The notes under the pieces are model-generated. The model saw only the letters and a list, made by a program, of their open reading frames with translations. It had not been told where the DNA came from and did not search any database. Below, piece by piece: positions 36,442 to 44,984 of a DNA stretch of 64,000 nucleotides. Every line of letters begins with the position of its first letter. Position 1 is the first letter of the stretch. Both the position numbers and the translations under genes were made by a program. This stretch comes from CAYRDC01 sp964422925 (GTDB lineage Bacteria; Bacteroidota; Bacteroidia; Chitinophagales; S012-47), in NCBI GenBank assembly GCA_964422925.1, contig CAYRDC010000002.1, positions 62,001 through 126,000 of the forward strand, read 5' to 3'.

Positions 36442-37374
36442 TCAGGGATAAATCCCCAGCCCCAGGCTGTCGCGGTACACCGTATCCCGCAGGTCGTTGC
36501 GGGTCCAGTAATCGAGCAGCAGGGTGTTTGTGAGGCGGGCTTCCGAGGTCATCAGATGGGCCTTCTCGCCAAAGCCGGACTGGTAGGTTTCCCGGAATCC
36601 CAGTATACGATACGGGAATTCCTTTTCCACCGTAACCTCCAGCGAACGTTTGATTGAGGTGTAATGAACCGAATAAGTACGCGTGGAATCGCTTTCGGTC
36701 CAAGAAGCTTCAGCCTTCTGCGGTTCATAGGGTTCGTGCCGGAACCGCAGGTACTGAAACGAAGGAATGAGTTCGGTCTTTCCTTCGGGCAGGGAACCCG
36801 GGTCAATGCGCAGGCGGGTGAAAATTTCATCTTCCAGCAATATGGCCGGGACCCGCAGGCCCTGGTCGGCTTCTTCAGTAAAGTAGGAATGCTGTTCTCC
36901 TTCATATCCCTGCCCGTTGAAGTCCATGCGGGTGAACACATGACCGCACCATTCCTGCATGCTGAAGGTTTCGCGCAAAGTGAACGGGTTTTCTGCCAGG
37001 TTCACCGGGGTGAAGATGGAAGACATGATGGAATACGGGTAAATCCCGGTCAGGAATTTACGGACCATGTTCATCTTCAGCACCGGGATGTCGGTATTGT
37101 CCTCATTGAAACTCTTTACATGTTTTTCAGGGTCCATGTGCTCTGTAACAAAGATCAGTACGGCATCCCCCTTGCGGATTTCTCCGTAACGGGCTTGTTT
37201 CAGGGCGTAATGGTTTAGTTCCGCCTGGTTGTTGTACCAATAATCGTTGAATGCCTGGCTGGTGCTGTAAGCCGGCTTGGGCAGTTTTTTATCAGTGGTA
37301 TGTTTCTGTGAATCCGAGGTTTTTTGGCAGGCGCTGAGCGCCAGAGCAGCAAATAGTATCCTAGTGAATTTCAT
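36442..37374 (-). CDS. lipoprotein of unknown function, often mislabelled Maf
   Basis: A 310-residue protein with a lipoprotein signal (MKFTRILFAALALSAC, acylated Cys16). The pattern 'FNDYWYNNQAELNHYALKQ', 'ARYGEIRKGDAVLIFVTE' and 'VLKMNMVRKFLTGIYPYSIM' defines a conserved Bacteroidota family that some annotation pipelines call 'septum formation inhibitor Maf'. It has none of the nucleotide pyrophosphatase motifs of true Maf, so that name seems wrong. Exported and membrane-anchored; role unknown. It may be first in the unit with ubiA, ruvX and def. Confidence 0.75.
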   Translation of the reverse strand: MKFTRILFAALALSACQKTSDSQKHTTDKKLPKPAYSTSQAFNDYWYNNQAELNHYALKQARYGEIRKGDAVLIFVTEHMDPEKHVKSFNEDNTDIPVLKMNMVRKFLTGIYPYSIMSSIFTPVNLAENPFTLRETFSMQEWCGHVFTRMDFNGQGYEGEQHSYFTEEADQGLRVPAILLEDEIFTRLRIDPGSLPEGKTELIPSFQYLRFRHEPYEPQKAEASWTESDSTRTYSVHYTSIKRSLEVTVEKEFPYRILGFRETYQSGFGEKAHLMTSEARLTNTLLLDYWTRNDLRDTVYRDSLGLGIYP

Positions 37375-37439
37375 GGGTCAGATATTTTAATTGGAGCAAC
37401 AAAGGTAAAGGTGGAAAAGTTGTAAAAAGGTGACAATAA

Positions 37440-39101
37440 TTACCGCCTTTGCTGAATCCAGGCCGTGAATTCCGGGAGAGGTTTGGCATTGAGCACATGC
37501 CGGGCTTCCAACCCGCCTTTGCGTGCCGCGTAGATGCCGTACCGGACATCTTCCAGACCATCGACATGGTGCGCGTCCGGGTTGATGGATATGAGCACTC
37601 CGGCTTCCGCGGCCATGGGCAGCCATTTCCAGTCGATGTCCAGCCGGTTGGGGTTGGCGTTCAGTTCTATTACTATGTTATGCTCCGCGCAGGCCCGGAT
37701 GATTTCTTCATGGTCCACCGGGTATCCTTCCCGGGAAAGGAGGATACGGCCGGTCAGGTGGCCGAGAATCCGTGTGTAGGGGTTGGCAATAGCACGCAGC
37801 AACCGCTCCATAGCTTTTTCCATTGGCATGCGCAGGTTGCTGTGCACCGAGGCGATGACCAGGTCGAATGAGGTAAGGACTTCATCCGGATAATCCAGGT
37901 TGCCGTCTGAGAGGATATCCGCTTCAATGGAAGAAAACAGGCGGAAAGGGGCCAGCCGATCGTTAAGTTCCCGGATTTGCTCCTGCTGAGCCTTGAGTCG
38001 CTCAATATCCAGCCCGTTGGCATAGAAAGCCGAACGACTATGGTCGGAAACCACGGCATATTCATAGCCTGCATCGCGGCAGGCCAACGCCATTTCTTCC
38101 AGGGTGTTCAGCCCGTCACTCCAGGTGGTATGCCAGTGAATGACACCCCGCAGGTCTTTCCGTTCAACCAGGCGTGGCAATTGGTTTTTTTTGGCTTTTT
38201 CCAGCCAACGGGTCCCGTTTCGGAGTTCCGGGGCAATGTATGGCAGCCCGGCTTTGCGAAAATAATCCGCTTCGGCTGAGCCGGGGCGCAATGGAACCGG
38301 CCACGCTTTCAGAAAAGCATCGTCCCCGGTGGTTTTCAGAAGCAGGTAGCCGGAATTATCCGGATCTGCCAGGTAAAGCCTGACTTTGGTTCCCACCGGG
38401 GTTACCGCGCTGATGTGCCCGTTTTCGGCCATCCGGTTTTCGAACAGGTGCAATGCATCGAGCTGCTCCGCCAGGCCGGGCTCCGGATATTTCAGCAGGA
38501 ATTCCAGTTCATCGACCAGGATTTCCCTGCGCCTTAAAGCGCCTGTAACTTGCACTTCCAGCCCGGGGATGGCAGCCGTCATGCGGTTTATGATTTCCCG
38601 GGCTTCGGCCTCGGCTTCCGCATACAGCCTCTTGCCCCGGTTGACGAGGTAGTATTCCAGCTGCCTGCGCACATTCTCCTGGGTTTTCGTGCCAAATCCC
38701 TTCAATAGGGCCAGACGGTTTTCCTGGCAGGCGTACAGCAGTTCCCCGGGGCTTTCAATGCCCAGTTCACGCCAGATGATACCGGCTTTTTTTCCACCAA
38801 GCCCTTTGATGCTTAGCATTTCCAGCACCCCGTCCGGGGTTTTTTCGAGGTATTTGTCGAGCAGGGGCAGGGTGCCCGTTTCCAGTATGTCCCGGATTTT
38901 TTTCTGAATAGCCGGTCCGATGCCTTTCACTGTGGCCAGTTCCCGGACATCCAGCTGGTCGAGCGGTACGGGCAGGCGTTCGATCTGGTAGGCTGCGTTC
39001 TGGTATGAACGGATTTTGAACGGGTTTTCATCGTACAGTTCCAAGAGTTTGGCCAGCAGCCGGAAACGGGCGGCAATTTCTTTGTTAAGGGTAGTGCTCA
39101 T
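37440..39101 (-). CDS. polX: PolX family DNA polymerase/3'-5' exonuclease with degenerate polymerase site
   Basis: A 553-residue bacterial PolX: helix-hairpin-helix region (about residues 45-140, 'VKGIGPAIQKKIRDIL', 'SIKGLGGKKAGIIW'), family X polymerase core (about 150-300) and a C-terminal PHP exonuclease ('HWHTTWSDGLNTLEEM', His322/His324). The PHP site looks intact. The palm motif that normally reads D-x-D is D197-E-L-E, and the third carboxylate position ('GTKVRLYLAD') has Arg where Asp is expected. So the exonuclease is probably active and the polymerase probably not. Start at 39101; the longer frame to 39218 crosses the rpmA terminator. Confidence 0.88.
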   Translation of the reverse strand: MSTTLNKEIAARFRLLAKLLELYDENPFKIRSYQNAAYQIERLPVPLDQLDVRELATVKGIGPAIQKKIRDILETGTLPLLDKYLEKTPDGVLEMLSIKGLGGKKAGIIWRELGIESPGELLYACQENRLALLKGFGTKTQENVRRQLEYYLVNRGKRLYAEAEAEAREIINRMTAAIPGLEVQVTGALRRREILVDELEFLLKYPEPGLAEQLDALHLFENRMAENGHISAVTPVGTKVRLYLADPDNSGYLLLKTTGDDAFLKAWPVPLRPGSAEADYFRKAGLPYIAPELRNGTRWLEKAKKNQLPRLVERKDLRGVIHWHTTWSDGLNTLEEMALACRDAGYEYAVVSDHSRSAFYANGLDIERLKAQQEQIRELNDRLAPFRLFSSIEADILSDGNLDYPDEVLTSFDLVIASVHSNLRMPMEKAMERLLRAIANPYTRILGHLTGRILLSREGYPVDHEEIIRACAEHNIVIELNANPNRLDIDWKWLPMAAEAGVLISINPDAHHVDGLEDVRYGIYAARKGGLEARHVLNAKPLPEFTAWIQQRR

Positions 39102-39131
39102 GGTTAGTAGCCTTAAAGTTAAGACAAGGTA

Positions 39132-39170
39132 TAAAAAAAGCCCACCGCTGGGCAATGGGCTGATTTTTTT
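39132..39170 (-). terminator. terminator after rpmA
   Basis: AGCCCA / TGGGCT stem (39139-39144 and 39156-39161) with T runs on both strands; on the minus strand it lies just after the rpmA stop and is followed by seven Ts. It may also work in the other direction. Confidence 0.75.
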
Positions 39171-39192
39171 ATAAAGTAAGGAATTTTGCTTG

Positions 39193-39807
39193 TCAGGACA
39201 GGTTTTTGGCCTGCTCAATCCAGCCGTCTTTTTCTACCTTCGCGGGTTTGATGCCGGTTTTGGCTTCCAACTCGGCCAGGTCATCAGCCGTCCAGGCAGC
39301 TATCTGGGCATAGGTTGTGATTCCGGCCTCGTTCAGCTTCTTTTCATAAGCCGGCCCGAGGCCTTTGATTTTTTTCAGGTCGTCCTTGCCGCTTGCTTCT
39401 GGAGCCTTGGCAGGCTTTTCTTTTACTTCAGCTTTGGCTGCAGCCGGTTTTTCGGGCGCAGCTTTTTTGACTGGAGCTTCTTTTGCCGGAGTTTCCTTTG
39501 CAACCGGTTTTTTGGCGGTGGCAATGACCTGTCCGGTTGCAGCCGCGTATTCCTCAGGAGTTAAAACCGATACATACGAACGGTTATTGCGCCTTTTGCG
39601 GAAATATACAATGCCTTCCCGGAGGGCAAACAGGGTGTGGTCCTTGCCCATACCCACTCCGTCACCGGGATGATGGCGGGTGCCGCGCTGGCGGACGATA
39701 ATATTCCCGGCAATCGCTACCTGGCCGCCAAATATCTTTACACCAAGCCGTTTACTTTCTGATTCGCGTCCGTTCCGCGTACTACCAGCTCCTTTCTTAT
39801 GTGCCAT
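39193..39807 (-). CDS. rpmA: ribosomal protein bL27 fused to a helix-hairpin-helix tail
   Basis: A 204-residue protein, against about 85-90 for ordinary bL27. Residues 1-88 are a normal bL27 ('MAHKKGAGSTRNGRESESKR', 'VGMGKDHTLFALREG'). Residues 98-140 are a Lys/Ala/Pro/Glu linker. Residues 143-204 form a helix-hairpin-helix/SAM-like domain ('LKKIKGLGPAYEKKLNEAG', 'TYAQIAAWTADDLAELE') of the type seen as an extra tail on some Bacteroidota ribosomal proteins. It follows rplU by 23 bases in the usual rplU-rpmA operon. The tail may contact rRNA or another factor; this is an inference. Confidence 0.93.
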   Translation of the reverse strand: MAHKKGAGSTRNGRESESKRLGVKIFGGQVAIAGNIIVRQRGTRHHPGDGVGMGKDHTLFALREGIVYFRKRRNNRSYVSVLTPEEYAAATGQVIATAKKPVAKETPAKEAPVKKAAPEKPAAAKAEVKEKPAKAPEASGKDDLKKIKGLGPAYEKKLNEAGITTYAQIAAWTADDLAELEAKTGIKPAKVEKDGWIEQAKNLS

Positions 39808-39830
39808 GGTTCAGGTGTTTTTCAGATTTT

Positions 39831-40139
39831 TTAAGAGATCTTTTCAATCTTGATCCTGGAAAATTGCTGGCGATGCCCGTTTTTGACACGGTATCCCTTG
39901 CGCCTTTTCTTTTTGAACACAATCACCTTGTCGCCTTTGACATGTTCCAGTATGGTGGCGCTTACTTTGGCTTTTTCCAGCACCGGGGTACCGACTTCTA
40001 CCTTGCCGTCATTGTCTTTCAACAGAACCCTGTCAAATTCTACTTTGTCGCCTTCCTTTCCTTCCAGGCGGTGAACAAACAGTTCCTGGTCTTTTTCAAC
40101 CTTGAATTGCTGTCCAGCTATTTCTACTATTGCATACAT
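39831..40139 (-). CDS. rplU: 50S ribosomal protein bL21
   Basis: A 102-residue bL21, starting MYAIVEIAGQQFKVEKDQ and ending with the basic 'KRRKGYRVKNGHRQQFSRI' signature. Start at 40139 rather than 40169, as bL21 begins directly with this strand. First in the rplU-rpmA operon, with a promoter element 27 bases upstream. In some Bacteroidota bL21 carries the helix-hairpin-helix tail; here bL27 has it and bL21 is of standard length. Confidence 0.97.
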   Translation of the reverse strand: MYAIVEIAGQQFKVEKDQELFVHRLEGKEGDKVEFDRVLLKDNDGKVEVGTPVLEKAKVSATILEHVKGDKVIVFKKKRRKGYRVKNGHRQQFSRIKIEKIS

Positions 40140-40166
40140 GATTTGTGGCTGATTAAAATCGGAGTG

Positions 40167-40174
40167 CAAAGGTA
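40167..40174 (-). promoter_or_regulatory. -7 element for rplU-rpmA
   Basis: TACCTTTG on the minus strand, exact consensus, 27 bases before the rplU ATG at 40139. Confidence 0.6.
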
Positions 40175-40303
40175 AATAAAGTGAGCGGATTTTTCAATTT
40201 CCCTGAAGGTTTTATTGCAGCCTGCTTTTTATGCCCGGGACCGGTAAGAAAGAATTGCCCGGTTTGCCAGGCGGATATACAGGGGCGGGGGATTTGGCAA
40301 GAG

Positions 40304-40326
40304 AAAAACCGGATGCTAACATCCGG
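40304..40326 (-). terminator. terminator overlapping a stop codon
   Basis: A perfect 7-bp stem CCGGATG / CATCCGG (40309-40315 and 40320-40326) followed on the minus strand by five Ts. The TAG stop of the outer-membrane protein gene (40316-40318) sits in the 4-base loop, so the last codons form the stem. Confidence 0.75.
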
Positions 40327-40834
40327 CCTTTCCAGTGCAATGTCTGCGGGAGCGGTGCCCCTTTTCGCGCATCAGGATGAGGCGCGCGCTGAAGCCGGCT
40401 TCCAAGCCCAGCTTCGTGGCCTTGAAACCGAGTTCCGGGGAAGGATAGTTGAAATCCAGCCGGGGTTTCACGTCCAGGCTCAGCAGGAGGGGCAGCAGGG
40501 GTGTTTTCAGTTCAACCCCTGCGATGGCATCCGGGCCCCAGATCATCTGCGTGTTCTGGATATTGCCCAGGTGGGCGCCTCCGCCCAGGTAAATGTTGAA
40601 GCTCCTGAACAGGAGGGGGAAGTGGCGTTCCATCAGCAGGGTGCCCGTAAATTCATCGGTTCCCATTTCAAGGATGCCTTCCATGGTGTGGAACTCGCCC
40701 GTGCGTTGCTGCAGGGTCAGGCCCACGTGCCGGGGGTCGAGCCGGATGCCCAGGGCGGTGTTGTATTTTTGGGCATGGAGCGCAAGGGCCAAAATCATAA
40801 TCATCATTCCTAGGGCAATTGTCTTTTTCATCAT
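40316..40834 (-). CDS. predicted outer-membrane beta-barrel protein
   Basis: A 172-residue protein with a signal peptide (MMKKTIALGMMIMILALALHAQ). The mature part has alternating hydrophobic/polar strands ('NTALGIRLDPRHVGLTLQQR', 'FNIYLGGGAHLG', 'LGLEAGFSARLILMRE') typical of a small 8-stranded barrel. The final residues are basic and Cys-containing, encoded by the terminator hairpin, and not barrel-like. No precise family is recognised. Confidence 0.65.
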   Translation of the reverse strand: MMKKTIALGMMIMILALALHAQKYNTALGIRLDPRHVGLTLQQRTGEFHTMEGILEMGTDEFTGTLLMERHFPLLFRSFNIYLGGGAHLGNIQNTQMIWGPDAIAGVELKTPLLPLLLSLDVKPRLDFNYPSPELGFKATKLGLEAGFSARLILMREKGHRSRRHCTGKAGC

Positions 40835-40870
40835 TGACAGGTTTTGGTTCGCCCCGCTTTAACGCAAGGG

Positions 40871-42118
40871 TTATGCCAGTTTATTTTCCAGCTGTCGCAA
40901 AACCTTCACCCGCAGCCAGGCGGGCGGGTGGGAGTAGTGCAGGGAAACGTACCACGGGTGGGGCCACGGGAAAGACAGGTTGCCGGTGCTCAGCTTGCGC
41001 AGGGCATCGGCCAGGGCACCGGCCCCGTAGGTTTCGGCTGCGAAACGGTCGGCTTCGAACTCGAATTTCCTCGAAAAATAATTGCCCAGCCAGCCGGTGA
41101 GGAGGCTCAGGGGCTGGAAAATGAGGGCAAAGGCCAGGGCGGTCAGGTGAAAGGAAGCGCTGTCTGCCCCGAGGGCCAGTGCAGGCTCCGGGTGCTGCAG
41201 CATCCAGCCGAAGAGGGCAAACACCAGCCCCGTGGTGAAAGCCGACAGCAGCAGTCCCTTGAGGATGTGCTTTTTCCGGTAATGGCCGACTTCGTGGGCC
41301 AGCACGGCCACCAGCTCCCCGCGGGTGTGTTTTTCAATGAGCGTGTCGTAAAGCACAATGTCCTTGCGCCTGCCCAGCCCGCTGAAGAAGGCGTTGGCCT
41401 TGGACGAGCGTTTCGAACCGTCCATGACGCTGATCTTGCCGAGCGGGAAACCGGTTTTCCGGGCATACGCGGTGATGGCATCGCGCAGGGGCCCTTCATC
41501 CAGCGGGGTGAGCTTGTTGAACACCGGCAGCAGCACGGCCGTGTAGAACATGGACAGCAGCGAGCTGAACCCCAGCACCAGCAACCACGCAAATACCCAG
41601 AACCACTTGCCGGTTAACAGGTAAAGGAAAACGATGTTGACCAGTAAACCGCCCGCAAACAAGCTGCCGAGGGCCAATTCTTTGAACCGATCGGTAATGA
41701 AAACGGAGGGAGTGGTTTTGTTGAACCCGAAGCGCTCCTCGATGACAAAGGTCTTCCACGCGCTGAAGGGGATGGAGAGAAGCCAGGCGCCCAGCCCGAG
41801 GATGCCGAAAAAGAGCAGGGCCTGCACCACGGGATGGGCTGCCCGGGCCTGCACCCACTGGTCGAGGCTGCCGAAAAAACCGGTGAAGAGCAGCACCAGC
41901 AGCAGGGCGGTGGACAAGGTGCCCGACACCAGCCCCAGGCGGAAGTGCTCGCGGTGGTAGGCCAGCGCTTCGCGGTATTTTTCCGGTGTGTAGAAATCCC
42001 GCAGGGCTTCAGGCACCTCTGCCGGGGCATGGTTCAGGTTCAGCCAGTCGAGATACAGGTCTGTGAAGAACCCGAGTACAACCAAAAGGGCGATGAGGTA
42101 TAAGATTGTTTCAGCCAT
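40871..42118 (-). CDS. M48 family metallopeptidase (Ste24/CAAX protease 1-like)
   Basis: A 415-residue membrane zinc protease. Several transmembrane helices (around residues 3-20, 65-85, 102-120, 150-195, 285-345) surround the catalytic motif 'AVLAHEVGHYRKKH', with the third zinc ligand in 'EFEADRFAAETYGAGALADA'. Ste24-like layout with the conserved N-terminal 'EALRDFYTPEKYREALAY'. In bacteria these act in membrane protein quality control; substrates are unknown. Standalone gene, divergent from the GH3-family gene. Confidence 0.92.
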   Translation of the reverse strand: MAETILYLIALLVVLGFFTDLYLDWLNLNHAPAEVPEALRDFYTPEKYREALAYHREHFRLGLVSGTLSTALLLVLLFTGFFGSLDQWVQARAAHPVVQALLFFGILGLGAWLLSIPFSAWKTFVIEERFGFNKTTPSVFITDRFKELALGSLFAGGLLVNIVFLYLLTGKWFWVFAWLLVLGFSSLLSMFYTAVLLPVFNKLTPLDEGPLRDAITAYARKTGFPLGKISVMDGSKRSSKANAFFSGLGRRKDIVLYDTLIEKHTRGELVAVLAHEVGHYRKKHILKGLLLSAFTTGLVFALFGWMLQHPEPALALGADSASFHLTALAFALIFQPLSLLTGWLGNYFSRKFEFEADRFAAETYGAGALADALRKLSTGNLSFPWPHPWYVSLHYSHPPAWLRVKVLRQLENKLA

Positions 42119-42166
42119 GGTACAAAACTACGGCAACCGGAATATTCTCGCCCGCAGGTGAATTAC

Positions 42167-42174
42167 TAACTTTG
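42167..42174 (+). promoter_or_regulatory. -7 element for the GH3 gene
   Basis: TAACTTTG, exact consensus, 5 bases before the GTG start at 42180; supports the use of GTG. Confidence 0.55.
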
Positions 42175-42179
42175 CCCCC

Positions 42180-43688
42180 GTGGGATGGAAAGCTATTGCG
42201 ATCAAACCCTATGCGCGTGCTTTGGTGCGCAAGCTGCACCGTTGGCGCCAGCAGCCACTGAAGGACCAGCAACTCATCTTCCGGAACCTGTTGCGGCAGG
42301 GAGCTTCTACCCGGTTTGGCCGTGATCATGACTTTGAAAAGATCCGGTCCTACGAGGATTTCCGGAAAGCAGTGCCTGTTCGGGATTATGAAGGGCTACG
42401 TTCCTATATTGATCGCATGGTGGCAGGAGAAACGGATGTTTTATGGCCCGCCCGGCCGCTGTATTATGCTAAAACTTCCGGCACTACTTCAGGCGCCAAA
42501 TTTATTCCCATTTCACGCCAGTCAATTTCCAATCATATTCACACGGCAAGGTACGCCCTGATGAATTACATGGTTTGTTCCGGCAACTACCGCATTTTTG
42601 ACGGGAAAATGATTTTCCTTTCCGGCAGCCCTCGGTTAGATAAAACCAACGGGGTCCTGACCGGCAGGTTGTCCGGCATTGTAAATCACCATATACCGGC
42701 ATGGATCCGGGGCAACCAACTGCCCAGCTGGGAAACCAACTGCGTGGAAGACTGGGAAACCAAAGTGGACAAAATCGTGGAGGAAACCATACGGCAGCCC
42801 ATGACCCTTATCAGTGGGATACCGCCCTGGGTGGTGATGTATTATGAGCGCCTGGTGGAAAAATCCGGCAAAAGGGTGGGGGACTTGTTCCCGGGGTTCC
42901 GGGTATTCATGCATGGCGGGGTGAATTTTCAACCCTATGAGCAGAAACTCGGGGAACTGGTCGGCCGTCCGGTGGATACATTGGAAACTTACCCTGCCTC
43001 GGAGGGATTTATTGCTTTCCAGGACCGGGTGGACAAACCCGGCCTGCTGCTGAATACCGCTTCCAGCATTTTCTATGAGTTCATCCCGGCCGGGGAAGTG
43101 CATACGGACAATCCCACCCGCCTGTCACTGGAGGAAGTAGAACCGGGCGTGAATTATGCCATAGTGCTGAATACCAATGCCGGGCTTTGGGCTTACCTGT
43201 TGGGCGATACGGTCCGCTTTATTTCCCGGGAACCGTACCGGCTGGTGGTCACCGGCCGGGTCAGCCATTATATTTCCGCGTTCGGGGAACATGTCATTTC
43301 CGAAGAAGTGGACCGGGCCATGGTGACGGCCTGCGACAAAACCAAAGCCCGGGTGATTGACTTTACCGTGGCACCGCAGGTAAACCCGGTAGAAGGATTG
43401 CCCTACCATGAATGGTTCGTGGAGTTTTCAAAAATGCCGGAAGACGTGGATCGGTTCGCCCGCATCCTGGATGAAAACCTGCAGGAGCAAAATTCCTATT
43501 ACCGGGATTTGATCACTGGGAAAGTCCTTCGCCCACTGGTAGTAACCTTGCTGCAAAAGGATGCCTTTCGCAGCTATATGAAATCCCGGGGGAAATTGGG
43601 CGGGCAGAACAAGCTGCCCCGCCTGCGCAACGACCGGCAGATAGCCGATGAACTGAAACCATATATTTGGACCGGGGAAAAGGCGTAA
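42180..43688 (+). CDS. GH3 family acyl-adenylating enzyme
   Basis: A 502-residue member of the GH3 (auxin-responsive promoter) family within the ANL adenylate-forming enzymes. The P-loop-like motif is 'YAKTSGTTSGAKFIPIS', with 'YPASEGFIAFQD' and 'LGDTVRFISREPYRLVVTGR' as the later adenylation motifs. Plant GH3 proteins join amino acids to hormones; the bacterial substrate is not known. The start is GTG: no ATG is near, the family's N-terminus requires this region, and a promoter element lies 5 bases upstream. The 3' end overlaps the possible TTG start of dxr by 22 bases. Confidence 0.88.
   Translation: MGWKAIAIKPYARALVRKLHRWRQQPLKDQQLIFRNLLRQGASTRFGRDHDFEKIRSYEDFRKAVPVRDYEGLRSYIDRMVAGETDVLWPARPLYYAKTSGTTSGAKFIPISRQSISNHIHTARYALMNYMVCSGNYRIFDGKMIFLSGSPRLDKTNGVLTGRLSGIVNHHIPAWIRGNQLPSWETNCVEDWETKVDKIVEETIRQPMTLISGIPPWVVMYYERLVEKSGKRVGDLFPGFRVFMHGGVNFQPYEQKLGELVGRPVDTLETYPASEGFIAFQDRVDKPGLLLNTASSIFYEFIPAGEVHTDNPTRLSLEEVEPGVNYAIVLNTNAGLWAYLLGDTVRFISREPYRLVVTGRVSHYISAFGEHVISEEVDRAMVTACDKTKARVIDFTVAPQVNPVEGLPYHEWFVEFSKMPEDVDRFARILDENLQEQNSYYRDLITGKVLRPLVVTLLQKDAFRSYMKSRGKLGGQNKLPRLRNDRQIADELKPYIWTGEKA
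43662..43669 (+). promoter_or_regulatory. possible -7 element for dxr
   Basis: TATATTTG, exact consensus, inside the last codons of the GH3 gene. If used, the TTG at 43667 would be upstream of the transcript start and could not start dxr from this promoter. It may be a chance match. Confidence 0.35.
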
Positions 43689-44884
43689 GCCGGCTCCCGC
43701 AAAATCACCAGTCACTGGATACGAAAAAAAGACATATCGCGATACTCGGTTCCACCGGCAGCATCGGGAAACAGGCCCTGGAAGTGATAGCCGCTTACCC
43801 GGAAGTGTTTGCGGCAGAACTGCTTACGGCCAGCACCAACAGCGACCTGCTCATCGAGCAAGCCCGGCAGTTCCGGCCCAACATGGTGGTCATTGTTGAT
43901 GAATTGGAATATGGCAAGGTGCGAGACGCCCTCGATCCCCTGGGCATCAAGGTGTTTACCGGAGCCGCCTCGCTGGAGCAGGTGGTTCAGTTTGATGAGG
44001 TGGACATCGTGCTGACCGCCATAGTCGGTTTTGCCGGCCTGCATTCCACCCTGAAAGCCATCGAGGCGGGCAAAACCATCGCGCTGGCCAACAAGGAGAC
44101 GCTGGTGGTGGCCGGCCACCTGATCACTTCGCTGGCCCGGGAGAAGGGTGTAAACATTTACCCGGTGGATTCCGAACATTCTGCCATATTCCAGTGCCTG
44201 GCGGGAGAGTTTCATAACCCGGTGGAGAAGATTTTTCTTACGGCTTCCGGAGGCCCGTTCCGGGGCATGTCGATCGAGGATTTGCGGCAAATCACCCCCG
44301 CCCAGGCTCTCAGGCATCCCAACTGGAACATGGGCGCCAAAATCACCATCGACTCCGCCACGCTGATGAACAAAGGCCTCGAGGTAATCGAAGCCCGGTG
44401 GCTGTTCGGCCTGGTGCCCGAAAAAATCGAAGTGATCGTTCATCCGCAGTCCATCATTCACAGCATGGTGCAGTTCCGGGATGGCTCCATCAAGGCGCAG
44501 CTGGGCCTGCCGGATATGCGCCTGCCGATACTGTACGCCCTGGCATATCCCCAGCGCCTGCCGACCAATTACCCGCGGTTTGACATAGCCGATTACCCGT
44601 CCCTGACCTTCGAGAAACCGGATACCGATACCTTCCGGAACCTGGCCCTGGCTTACGAAGCCCTGCGGAAAGGCGGCAACCTGCCCTGCGTGCTGAATGC
44701 CGCCAATGAAGTGGCTGTACAGTCTTTCCTGGAAAGGAAAATTCCTTTCCTATCGATTCCCGAGCTGGTCGAAAAGGCAATGGAATATATTCCCTTTGTC
44801 AGCGAACCCGTTCTGACCGACCTGGAAAACACAGACCGGGAAACCAGGTCCTGGGTATCGGAGCAGGTGGCAAATGACCATTGA
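43667..44884 (+). CDS. dxr: 1-deoxy-D-xylulose-5-phosphate reductoisomerase
   Basis: A reductoisomerase of up to 405 residues, making methylerythritol phosphate in the MEP pathway. NADPH-binding 'IAILGSTGSIGKQALEV', substrate and metal residues in 'ALANKETLVVAG', 'PVDSEHSAIFQCL', 'TASGGPFRG', and 'ATLMNKGLEVIEARWLF' are all present. The start is uncertain: no ATG or GTG lies before the first strand. Choices are TTG at 43667 (used here) or CTG at 43715, which would start the protein just before the nucleotide-binding fold. ispE of the same pathway is at 2463-3296. Confidence 0.95.
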   Translation: MDRGKGVSRLPQNHQSLDTKKRHIAILGSTGSIGKQALEVIAAYPEVFAAELLTASTNSDLLIEQARQFRPNMVVIVDELEYGKVRDALDPLGIKVFTGAASLEQVVQFDEVDIVLTAIVGFAGLHSTLKAIEAGKTIALANKETLVVAGHLITSLAREKGVNIYPVDSEHSAIFQCLAGEFHNPVEKIFLTASGGPFRGMSIEDLRQITPAQALRHPNWNMGAKITIDSATLMNKGLEVIEARWLFGLVPEKIEVIVHPQSIIHSMVQFRDGSIKAQLGLPDMRLPILYALAYPQRLPTNYPRFDIADYPSLTFEKPDTDTFRNLALAYEALRKGGNLPCVLNAANEVAVQSFLERKIPFLSIPELVEKAMEYIPFVSEPVLTDLENTDRETRSWVSEQVANDH

Positions 44885-44954
44885 TTCCGGGCAGGCTGAA
44901 AAGGTAATTATGGTTTTATAACCGACAAAATACTTCCAATTAGGCGCAGGTCGT

Positions 44955-44962
44955 TAACTTTG
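44955..44962 (+). promoter_or_regulatory. -7 element for rseP
   Basis: TAACTTTG, exact consensus, 22 bases before the rseP ATG. Confidence 0.55.
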
Positions 44963-44984
44963 CCCGGCAAACAATTTATTCCGC

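Noticed and set aside
36398..36703. N-terminal extension of the UbiA-type enzyme
   Set aside because: The added 102 residues are hydrophilic, unlike any prenyltransferase, and overlap the lipoprotein gene upstream; the ATG at 36397 is the right start.
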